In this document: piece by piece, positions 1 to 5,694 of the stretch
How the letters are laid out: each line of letters opens with the position of its first letter
Numbering within the stretch: position 1 is the first letter of the stretch
DNA from: JAWOJF01 sp046481785
Lineage (GTDB): Bacteria > Bacteroidota > Ignavibacteria > Ignavibacteriales > Ignavibacteriaceae
Length of the DNA: 6,291 nucleotides
Direction of reading: 5' to 3'
Assembly: GCA_046481785.1 (NCBI GenBank)
Contig: JAWOJF010000056.1
Span: forward strand, 1-6,291
Notes under the pieces: generated by a model
What the model was told of the DNA's origin: nothing
The model's input: only the letters and a program-made list of their open reading frames with translations
Database searches by the model: none
Position numbers and translations under genes: made by a program

Positions 1-477
1 CCTGAAGTTTCCCTTGTAGCTGTTATTGATGCCGATAAAGAGGGATTTTTAAGAAGCGAACGTTCCCTTATGCAGACTGCCGGCAGAACCGCACGAAATG
101 TAAACGGGAAAGTAATTATGTATGCAGACAGAATTACCGAGTCAATGCGTAAAACCATTGAAGAAACAAACCGGAGACGTATACTTCAGACAGAATATAA
201 TGAAAAAAACGGGATTGTACCTGCAACCATTTATAAAAGCGTCGAGGAGATTATGTCCTCAACTTCTATTGCTGATATAAGGAAAAAAGAAGAGCAGCAG
301 GATTTTTCCTTTTCAAAAGTTGCCGAACCTGTTTTAAAATATATGAATAACGATCAGAAGAAAGATTTAATTGAACAGTTATCAGAACAAATGTTCCAGG
401 CAGCTAAAGATCTTGAGTTTGAAAAAGCCGCAGCATTAAGGGATGAAGTTAATAAGCTTAAAAAAATGATGAAGTAA
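1..477 (+). CDS. uvrB: UvrB, excinuclease ABC subunit B (C-terminal part, 5' end outside window)
   Basis: UvrB is the DNA-damage-verifying helicase-like subunit of the cytoplasmic UvrABC nucleotide excision repair complex; it receives DNA from UvrA and recruits UvrC. The frame is open from base 1, so the gene enters from the left. It gives 158 residues and ends in TAA at 475-477; UvrB proteins usually have about 670 residues, so roughly three quarters is missing. Seen here, numbered from the window edge: the stretch DADKEGFLRSERSL (10-23) followed by helicase motif VI QTAGRTARN (25-33), with the conserved G28, R29 and R32; the YADRITESM segment (41-49); the RR..Q..YN..GI.P.TI block (about 58-77); and the C-terminal UVR coiled-coil domain (about 121-156, LEFEKAAALRDEV), which in the family contacts UvrC. 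Motif VI has T30 where many homologues have Ala. The frame is intact. The ATG at 70 is internal, not the start. The gene converges on the DUF6132-like gene, with a hairpin between them. Confidence 0.97.
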   Translation, partial: PEVSLVAVIDADKEGFLRSERSLMQTAGRTARNVNGKVIMYADRITESMRKTIEETNRRRILQTEYNEKNGIVPATIYKSVEEIMSSTSIADIRKKEEQQDFSFSKVAEPVLKYMNNDQKKDLIEQLSEQMFQAAKDLEFEKAAALRDEVNKLKKMMK

Positions 478-490
478 TCGGAACCCGGCT

Positions 491-529
491 AAAGATGACA
501 TTTTTTTTAAAAAGATGTCATCTTTTAAG
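491..529. terminator. AT-rich hairpin between convergent genes, probable bidirectional terminator
   Basis: AAAGATGACA (491-500) pairs perfectly with TGTCATCTTT (516-525). The 15-nt loop is T8-A5-GA and can itself pair T with A, lengthening the stem. It lies 13 nt after the uvrB stop and 14 nt after the end of the opposing gene. Because the arms start with AAA and end with TTT, each strand's transcript ends the stem in a short U-run (TTTT at 523-526 on +, CTTT on -). The U-tract is short and the stem GC-poor, so termination strength is uncertain. A second small dyad, AGAATT/AATTCT (531-536 and 542-547), overlaps the stop of the minus-strand gene. Confidence 0.6.
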
Positions 530-539
530 CAGAATTCTT

Positions 540-743
540 TTAATTCTGAGGTTCTTTTTTCCTTGATGGGAAAACAAATATTAGTCCTGCCGCCATACCA
601 TACAGAGTACTTATATACGGGTTACTTTGAATTGGGCAAGTGCCGTTATAACAGCCTATAAAATAGTAATATGCATATCCTGCCAAACCGCCGATTACAA
701 CTGGTAATACCCTTTTTAGAATGTCTTTTGAAGATAAACTCAT
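540..743 (-). CDS. DUF6132-like small two-helix membrane protein
   Basis: The 67-residue product matches what I recall of DUF6132, a short Bacteroidota family of unknown function: an N-terminal helix, a conserved Cys-rich turn, then a second helix. Seen here: a first hydrophobic segment at about residues 11-30 rich in Gly and Tyr (GGLAGYAYYYFIG), the motif C31-YNGT-C36-PI followed by SNPYISTLYG (40-49), a second hydrophobic segment at about 44-60, and a short charged tail RKKEPQN. The length is normal for the family, so it appears complete. The ATG start at 743-741 is preceded by AGGA (751-748) only 4 nt away, a short but usable Shine-Dalgarno spacing; the residues before the first helix are few and polar, which fits this start. 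The two cysteines could bind a metal or sulfur species or form a disulfide; this is inference. The gene is monocistronic as far as can be seen: hairpins lie on both sides and uvrB converges on it. I found no convincing promoter upstream. Confidence 0.83.
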   Translation of the reverse strand: MSLSSKDILKRVLPVVIGGLAGYAYYYFIGCYNGTCPIQSNPYISTLYGMAAGLIFVFPSRKKEPQN

Positions 744-793
744 TATTTCCTGATTATTATGGTAATTAAATTATTGATATGATGGTGAAAATG

Positions 794-807
794 CTGAAAG
801 GTTTCAG
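794..807. repeat. Short dyad CTGAAA-GG-TTTCAG upstream of the DUF6132-like gene
   Basis: The 6-bp arms CTGAAA (794-799) and TTTCAG (802-807) are perfect inverted copies around a 2-bp centre, 50 bp upstream of the ATG at 743. The symmetry would suit a dimeric regulator binding an operator. No recognisable promoter boxes overlap it, and a dyad of this size can occur by chance in a 150-bp spacer. The rest of 744-848 shows nothing else I can name. Confidence 0.25.
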
Positions 808-848
808 GATTTATGTAAAGGGTGATATATAGTCTGTTGAATATCAAT

Positions 849-896
849 GTAAATCCCCGCCTTATTAGGTTAGGCGGGGATTTACTTTATTTTTTA
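849..896. terminator. Strong 14-bp GC-rich hairpin at the 3' end of the repeat lipoprotein gene
   Basis: GTAAATCCCCGCCT (849-862) and AGGCGGGGATTTAC (872-885) are perfect inverted copies with a 9-nt loop. The hairpin begins 8 bp beyond the lipoprotein stop codon, so it most likely terminates that minus-strand transcript and insulates the DUF6132-like gene downstream. However, the clear T-run (TTTATTTTTT, 886-895) follows the stem on the plus strand; in the minus direction the stem is followed by ATTGAT, with only the U's inside the 3' arm. It may therefore work in both directions, or mainly against plus-strand transcription. Confidence 0.75.
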
Positions 897-3800
897 TTCA
901 ATATTTATCTTTTTACTGGCAGATTTATATTTTCCTGCAGAATCAGTAATTCTTATCAGTGCATTTCCTTTTACAGCGGAAGGGGCAGATTTCCACAAGT
1001 ACTGATTTTTTGTATCCGGTTTATTCGGAACATCGGATGCAATTACTTTCCAGTTCTTTCCTCCGTCAACTGAATACTCAATATTAACTTTCTTAATATC
1101 TTCAGAGCCATACCATACAATACTTGAGTTTGGACTGGCTTTAAACTTGCCTATGCCCGGGTTAATAATAGACAGCCCCGGCACTGTTATATTAAGATTG
1201 AAATAAGAATCACTCATATCTGTAAGGGGCGGGTTAGAAACACCAGGATCAGTGCTTACATCAGTAATTCTTATTCGTGCAAGTGTGGAAGTTATATCGG
1301 GGTAAATCCACCTGTAAGCACCGGTAGAAGGTGTATCATTAACAATAGGGATCCAGGTAACACCATTATTTATTGTGTATTCAATTTTTACATCTAAAAC
1401 ACCGGCGGAGGTCCATTGTATAACAGTATCAATGGCATCGTTAGAGTGATTAATTATTTCACCGCCATTTGGGAAAATAACTCTTAACATCCTTGGAAAC
1501 AGCGAGAAAAATCCGTCTGAAAGGTCATACAATGCTGTATCAGCAACAGAAGTAATTTTTACCTTACAAAGATCAGATCTGAAATCTATTGGCGGGAATT
1601 TAAAATTATATAATCCGTTACTCTCGGTATCGGAGTCAATTAATTTCCAGGTGGCGCCGCCGTTAAGCGTATACTCTAATTTAACTCGGTCAATGCTGGT
1701 TGAAGACCACCTGATTTCATGAGTATGATCAACAAGCCAGTTTTCACCGGCATTGGGCGAAATAACCCTGATTGATTTTTTTGGAGGAGCAGCAAGTGAA
1801 AATGTTCCGTCACTGTAATCAATAGGAGTCCTGTCAGCGGCATCGGATATTCTAATTCGGCACTCGTTAGAAGGTATGGAAATACTGGCAACAAGTTTAC
1901 CGTTTGCACCGCCGCTTGGTACATCAGTAGCTAAAACATACCAGCCTTCATCAACCAGACTATTTGTAACTGTATACTCTATATTAACTCTTTCAATTCC
2001 CTGAGCGCTCCATTGAAAATGGATAGTATCTCCGGCTGTCTTGGATTCACCGCCATTAGGATATAAGACCGTTATTGATTGTGCCTGTTTTATAGTAACC
2101 GGTGTATTGCTTTCATCAACAGGCATACCATCAAAGGCATCGCTTACCCTTATTCTGCATAATACCGAGTTAGCATCAGGTGGAATAATATCGGTGGGAA
2201 CGCCCCACTCTACAGAGCCCGAACCGGGTGCTCCTGCTGCAATAGTTTTCCATGTAGTGCCATTATTAGTAGTAAATTCAATTTTTACGCTGTCAACAGC
2301 AGTGCCTGTCCAGATAATATCATGTGTAGTTCCGGTTTCCCATTGTTCATTATTATTAGGAACAAGGAGATTTATTGACTGAACAATTTTATTAGAGATA
2401 ATAAAATTTCCGTCAGAAATATCATATGGCTGTCCATCATTAACATCACTTATTCTAATCCTGCACAATGAAGAGCTGATATCGGGAACGCCTTCCCATT
2501 CAAACAGGCCGTCACTTTCAGTAGATGCAGTTATATTAGTCCAGCTTGCACCATTGTTAGTTGTATATTCCAGTTTAACATGAGAAATATTTGTGGAGGT
2601 CCATGAAATATTAGTAGTAGAATTAGCCTGTATACTTTCACCCCCGTTAGGTGAAATAACAGTTATTTCCGGTTCGGGAGCAATTGTAAAAACAGCATTA
2701 CTGAAATCAGAAGGGAAGCTGTCATCAGCATCACTGATCCTGATCCTGCAAATGGTAGAGGCAATGTTAGGAACCTGGTCCCAGCTAAAAAATCCATCGC
2801 TGGGAGTAGTATTTACAATGGTTGCCCAGTCTAATCCGTTATTTATAGAATATTCAATTTTGACATTTGTTATGTTGGTAGAAGCCCATGTAAGAGACTG
2901 TGTAGTACCAGCCTGCCAGATCTCGCCGCCATTAGGAGATGTAACTGCTATCTCCTGCTGAACAGAATTATAAATAGTAAAAGAGCTGTCAGACAGGTCA
3001 AAAGGAGCGCCGTCTTCCATATCACTTATTCTTATTTTACATAAGGTAGAATTAATGGAAGGTATAGAGCTCCATGTATATGTGCCGTTATTAGGAATAT
3101 TTTCTGCAATTAAGGTCCATGAAGATCCGGAGTTGGTTGTATATTCCAGTTTTACATTTTCAACCTGTTCAGGAAGAAGGGGAGTTTTTGTAATAGTACC
3201 TAAAGTATTTTTCCCTTTATCTTTAACAGGTTTATCCGAACTGCTGCTGCCGTTCCATCTTATATATTGATTAGAACCGGATAACCATTGTTCGCCGCCG
3301 TTAGGTTCAATAATTGATAATGCTTCTTCAGGTGATACTGTAAAAACAGCATCGCTGGCATCGGAAGGAACCCCGTTATCTGTACTTGATACTTTTATTT
3401 TAGCATTTGTGCTTGGAATATTAGGCAAAGGATCCCATATATAATATCCATCGCTTTCGGTATTTTCGGTTAAAGTAATCCAGCTTACGCCGTTGTTGCT
3501 GCTGTATTCTATTTTAACAGTGGAGACCTGTGAGCTATTCCATGTAATAACTTTACTGCTTTTTGCGGGCCATTCTTCACCGCCGTTAGGAGTTAAAACA
3601 ATTATTTCCTTTGTCGTGCTGCTGCTGCCGCTTTGAAGAAGCCGGAAATTTCCCAGGCTGATATCGGATACAGAATTATCGATTGTTGTAATACGGATCC
3701 GGCAAATAACGGAAATACTATCTGGTACGGGGTTCCATAAAAAAGAGCCGTCGTTTTCCGTAGAGCCAGTAATAAGTGCCCATGTTGACCCATTATCATC

Positions 3801-4034
3801 TGAGAATTCGATCTTAACATCCTCAGAGGTATTGCTTTGCCATTTTATCTCGTAAGAACTAAATGCTATAACGGTATCGCCATTAGCCGGGGCAAGAATA
3901 GCAATTGCCGGTTCATCGTTGGGATCCGGCCCAACCGGGTTATCGTCTTCTTTTTTACAACTGTAGAAAAAAATTGTTGTTGTTATTATCAGAGTAAGTA
4001 AGGAGAGGAGTTTAACCTTTGTAAAGAGAGGCAT
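894..4034 (-). CDS. Large surface lipoprotein with ten tandem Ig-like 'PNGGE' repeats
   Basis: From the ATG at 4034 the product has about 1046 residues and ends in TAA at 894. The N-terminus is a lipoprotein signal: a Lys-containing n-region, a hydrophobic core (about residues 9-23), and a lipobox ending FFYS|C26. The following K-K-E-D-D resembles the Bacteroidota surface-export signal, so the protein is probably anchored on the outside of the outer membrane (inference). An acidic linker then leads to ten repeats of about 95-105 residues that fill the rest of the chain. No enzyme domain and no type IX secretion sorting domain is visible. In bacterial proteins such repeats are often matched to the Kre9/KNH-type Ig-like fold, suggesting an extended stalk or adhesin; the ligand is unknown. 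Start choice: the frame extends to a GTG at 4046, but the promoter at 4061-4091 would leave that GTG only about 9 nt of leader, while the ATG at 4034 gets about 20 nt and a weak GAGAAA ahead of it. The frame is unbroken and the gene appears to be transcribed alone. Confidence 0.9.
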   Translation of the reverse strand: MPLFTKVKLLSLLTLIITTTIFFYSCKKEDDNPVGPDPNDEPAIAILAPANGDTVIAFSSYEIKWQSNTSEDVKIEFSDDNGSTWALITGSTENDGSFLWNPVPDSISVICRIRITTIDNSVSDISLGNFRLLQSGSSSTTKEIIVLTPNGGEEWPAKSSKVITWNSSQVSTVKIEYSSNNGVSWITLTENTESDGYYIWDPLPNIPSTNAKIKVSSTDNGVPSDASDAVFTVSPEEALSIIEPNGGEQWLSGSNQYIRWNGSSSSDKPVKDKGKNTLGTITKTPLLPEQVENVKLEYTTNSGSSWTLIAENIPNNGTYTWSSIPSINSTLCKIRISDMEDGAPFDLSDSSFTIYNSVQQEIAVTSPNGGEIWQAGTTQSLTWASTNITNVKIEYSINNGLDWATIVNTTPSDGFFSWDQVPNIASTICRIRISDADDSFPSDFSNAVFTIAPEPEITVISPNGGESIQANSTTNISWTSTNISHVKLEYTTNNGASWTNITASTESDGLFEWEGVPDISSSLCRIRISDVNDGQPYDISDGNFIISNKIVQSINLLVPNNNEQWETGTTHDIIWTGTAVDSVKIEFTTNNGTTWKTIAAGAPGSGSVEWGVPTDIIPPDANSVLCRIRVSDAFDGMPVDESNTPVTIKQAQSITVLYPNGGESKTAGDTIHFQWSAQGIERVNIEYTVTNSLVDEGWYVLATDVPSGGANGKLVASISIPSNECRIRISDAADRTPIDYSDGTFSLAAPPKKSIRVISPNAGENWLVDHTHEIRWSSTSIDRVKLEYTLNGGATWKLIDSDTESNGLYNFKFPPIDFRSDLCKVKITSVADTALYDLSDGFFSLFPRMLRVIFPNGGEIINHSNDAIDTVIQWTSAGVLDVKIEYTINNGVTWIPIVNDTPSTGAYRWIYPDITSTLARIRITDVSTDPGVSNPPLTDMSDSYFNLNITVPGLSIINPGIGKFKASPNSSIVWYGSEDIKKVNIEYSVDGGKNWKVIASDVPNKPDTKNQYLWKSAPSAVKGNALIRITDSAGKYKSASKKINIE
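897..3905 (-). repeat. Ten tandem Ig-like protein repeats inside the lipoprotein
   Basis: Each unit follows the pattern I-x-x-PNGGE-x-W-x-x-G-x-x-x-x-I-x-W, then VKIEYS-x-x-NG-x-x-W-x-x-I, then T-x-S-D-G-x-x-x-W, then CRIRISD-x-x-D-x-x-P-x-D-x-S-D-x-x-F. The Pro of PNGGE, or its equivalent, falls at residues 49, 149, 244, 367, 462, 559, 659, 760, 855 and 959 (numbered from the ATG at 4034). Spacing is thus 95-104 residues, except 123 across unit 3, which carries an insertion. Units 1, 6, 8 and 10 have variant openings (PANGD, PNNNE, PNAGE, PGIGK). Unit 7 is the most divergent. Copies clearly differ at DNA level as well, so this is an old expansion, not a fresh DNA duplication. Confidence 0.92.
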
Positions 4035-4060
4035 ATTATTTCTCACATTTATTGCTTAAA

Positions 4061-4091
4061 GAAAATTAGGTTCCATCTGTAATATTGTCAA
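4061..4091 (-). promoter_or_regulatory. Promoter of the repeat lipoprotein gene
   Basis: On the minus strand TTGACA (4091-4086) is followed after exactly 17 nt by TAATTT (4068-4063), and the box continues as TAATTTTC. This fits a sigma-70 -35 box with ideal spacing. It also fits the Bacteroidota pattern of TTG, about 20 nt, then TAnnTTTG, missing only the final G. Transcription would start near 4055, giving a leader of about 20 nt to the ATG at 4034. This supports an independent transcript for the lipoprotein. Confidence 0.6.
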
Positions 4092-4184
4092 GCATTTTGA
4101 TTTATATAGCTGCATCTAAAAAAATAGTTTGTTACAATGATTGCAATTATTATACCTTAATAATCGTATTAAGATGGAAAAAAT

Positions 4185-4202
4185 TTATAGCATTTTCCTC
4201 CT
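4185..4202 (-). promoter_or_regulatory. Orphan Shine-Dalgarno AGGAGG before a two-codon ORF
   Basis: A perfect AGGAGG (4202-4197, minus strand) stands 3 nt before ATG (4193-4191), but the frame reads ATG CTA TAA and stops at once. It lies upstream of the lipoprotein promoter, in the tail of any read-through transcript from the sugar transferase gene. It could be the remnant of a lost gene start, a minimal ORF, or chance. Nothing coding follows in this frame. Confidence 0.25.
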
Positions 4203-4206
4203 CAAC

Positions 4207-4253
4207 AGGTAAAATTTACCTTCGGCAAAGGTAAAAAGGTAAAAAACGGTAAT
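4207..4253. repeat. Cluster of GGTAAA direct and inverted repeats
   Basis: GGTAAA occurs on the plus strand at 4208, 4230 and 4238, with a GGTAAT variant at 4248 and an inverted TTTACC at 4215. AGGTAAA-A-TTTACCT (4207-4221) is a near-perfect palindrome. The single inverted copy can pair with any of several direct copies, so alternative structures are possible. The cluster sits just after the stop of the sugar transferase gene and about 115 bp before the lipoprotein promoter on the same strand. The other parts of the 4047-4262 spacer show only the promoter, hairpin and Shine-Dalgarno listed separately. Confidence 0.5.
4211..4235 (-). terminator. Probable terminator of the polysaccharide operon
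   Basis: TTTACCTT (4215-4222) and AAGGTAAA (4228-4235) form an 8-bp perfect stem with a 5-nt loop. Read on the minus strand, the stem lies about 27 nt after the stop codon at 4263 and is followed by TTTT (4214-4211). The stem is AT-rich and the U-tract short, so it may be weak. Position and orientation suit the end of the sugar transferase transcript. Confidence 0.5.
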
Positions 4254-4262
4254 ATTGGGAAA

Positions 4263-5666
4263 TTACATCCCCTCGGTTTTTCCTCTAACTATATGCCAAA
4301 CAGTCAGTAATATAATCTGAATATCCAGCCATACAGACCAGTTCTCAATATACCATAAATCGAATTCAATTCTCTTTTTTATTCTTATAGTATTCTCTTG
4401 TTCATCGGGTGCATCGCCGCGCAAACCATGTATCTGTGCCCAGCCGGTAATACCCGGTTTAACATTATACCTCATTTTTATAGCTTCCACAATCTGGCCG
4501 TACTTAATATCAAACGGCACAGTGTGCGGCCTTGGACCAACAACAGACATGTCACCTTTAAATACATTTATGAACTGAGGAAGTTCATCAATACTTGTCT
4601 TCCTTAAGAAATGCCCTACTGGTGTTATTCTGGGGTCTGTTGAACTTGCCGGCTGGAACGAATCCTCGCCGTTATTTTTTGAATACATAGTCCTGAATTT
4701 ATAACATACAAAACGTTTGTTCTTTACACCTATTCTCTCTTGTTTAAATATAGCTGCCCCGGATGACTGTGCCCTGATAAGTATTGTTATCAAAGGAACC
4801 AGCCATGAAAGAATTAATACTATTACAATGAATGAAAAGATAATATCAAATGCACGTTTTACAAATCTCCACTGAACCTCATCAAGAGGTTCATTACGGA
4901 CAGTAATGATGGGAAAATCACCGAGCATGCTTATCTGAAATTTCTTTGACATGTAACGGAAATAATCAGGGATAATATGTACTTTAACAGCATTTTTGTT
5001 GCATAGCCTGATAATTTCATCAAGCAAAACGGGGTTATATTCGGAAAGAGCAATTACGGCTTCTTCAATCTTGTGTTGGCTAATAACTTTTTCTAAATCG
5101 GCAATATTACCCAGCATATCCTTACCGGTTGAAATTTCATTCTTATCATTTATAAAGCCTGTAAACTTATAGCCAAAATCGGGATGATCTTTTAATATGT
5201 TGTAAAAGTTTAAGCTTATTTCACCTGAGCCGATTATAAGAAGATTCCTTATATTCTTTCCCTGTCGCCTTAAAGCTTTTAGTGTCTTTCTGAAAACAAC
5301 ATGCCTTAGAGTTATCAGGAATGCTAAAAAAAACGAATAATAAAGAATAAAATTTCGTGTAAAAAGATCTTCTTTAGTTATAAATATGAACAGTATTGCC
5401 GCAAATGCCTGAACAGAAATATTCTTAAGTATATTTATAAACTGGAAAGCGAAATAGCGGGAGTTTGAATCATCATAAAATCTTATAAGATTGGAACTAA
5501 ATAGCCATAAAACATTCAGGCCCATCTGAAGAACAAACATCTGACTTTTTAAGATAAGCAGTTCAAAAGACTGGGCAGTTAAAGCAGCAATAAAATAAGC
5601 TGAATTTAATATTATTAAATCAATCAGAACTCTTAAATAATATAAAGACCGCTGGTTTACAATCAT
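4263..5666 (-). CDS. Undecaprenyl-phosphate sugar-1-phosphate transferase (WcaJ/WbaP-type initiating phosphoglycosyl transferase)
   Basis: This inner-membrane enzyme starts exopolysaccharide or O-antigen synthesis by moving a hexose-1-phosphate, often glucose or galactose, from its UDP-sugar to undecaprenyl phosphate. The 467 residues match the family's usual length, so the gene is complete. In order: N-terminal membrane segments (about 8-30, 44-62, 83-97, 106-120); a Rossmann-like domain (about 138-235) opening with NLLIIGSGE; a hydrophobic segment at about 272-297, the expected re-entrant membrane helix; then the catalytic bacterial sugar transferase domain. That domain shows FKQERIG (307-313), KFRTM (323-327), the catalytic Asp-Glu pair D360-E361 in RKTSIDELPQ, VGPRP (376-380), KPGITGWAQ (403-411) and EFDLWYIENWS (434-444). 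The ATG at 5666-5664 gives a start directly before the first membrane segment; no strong Shine-Dalgarno is visible. It lies 28 bp after the glycosyltransferase gene, in the same operon. The exact sugar cannot be read from the sequence. Confidence 0.93.
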   Translation of the reverse strand: MIVNQRSLYYLRVLIDLIILNSAYFIAALTAQSFELLILKSQMFVLQMGLNVLWLFSSNLIRFYDDSNSRYFAFQFINILKNISVQAFAAILFIFITKEDLFTRNFILYYSFFLAFLITLRHVVFRKTLKALRRQGKNIRNLLIIGSGEISLNFYNILKDHPDFGYKFTGFINDKNEISTGKDMLGNIADLEKVISQHKIEEAVIALSEYNPVLLDEIIRLCNKNAVKVHIIPDYFRYMSKKFQISMLGDFPIITVRNEPLDEVQWRFVKRAFDIIFSFIVIVLILSWLVPLITILIRAQSSGAAIFKQERIGVKNKRFVCYKFRTMYSKNNGEDSFQPASSTDPRITPVGHFLRKTSIDELPQFINVFKGDMSVVGPRPHTVPFDIKYGQIVEAIKMRYNVKPGITGWAQIHGLRGDAPDEQENTIRIKKRIEFDLWYIENWSVWLDIQIILLTVWHIVRGKTEGM

Positions 5667-5694
5667 TTATTGCTTATAAGCCTTACTATTATTT

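Noticed and set aside
822..1073. Plus-strand open frame across the hairpin and the lipoprotein 3' end
   Set aside because: It runs through the terminator stem and then antisense to a well-supported repeat; the product shows no family features and low complexity.
894..1160. Type IX secretion sorting domain at the lipoprotein C-terminus
   Set aside because: The chain ends in a tenth Ig-like unit finishing KKINIE, without the usual sorting-domain pattern; the N-terminal lipobox explains anchoring.
1676..1924. Minus-strand frames at 1676-1924 and 3602-3820 in another phase
   Set aside because: They lie inside the lipoprotein in the wrong frame; the true frame continues unbroken through both with conserved repeat motifs, so they are not frameshift fragments.
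2041..3270. Plus-strand open frames at 2041-2382, 2593-2961 and 3055-3270
   Set aside because: These recur because they are the antisense of the repeated PNGGE/CRIRISD coding units; their spacing follows the repeat period and they have no independent start signals.
897..3905. Tandem repeats as a CRISPR array or recent DNA repeats
   Set aside because: The periodicity is about 285-370 bp with protein-level, not DNA-level, conservation, and a single open frame spans it all.
4149..4177. TATAAT on the minus strand at 4154-4149 as a second lipoprotein promoter
   Set aside because: The box is perfect but the -35 position (CCATCT at 17 nt) does not match TTGACA or the Bacteroidota TTG box; the 4061-4091 promoter is better.
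4398..4607. Plus-strand open frame inside the sugar transferase gene
   Set aside because: It is antisense to the catalytic domain containing the D-E pair and VGPRP motif; no independent support.
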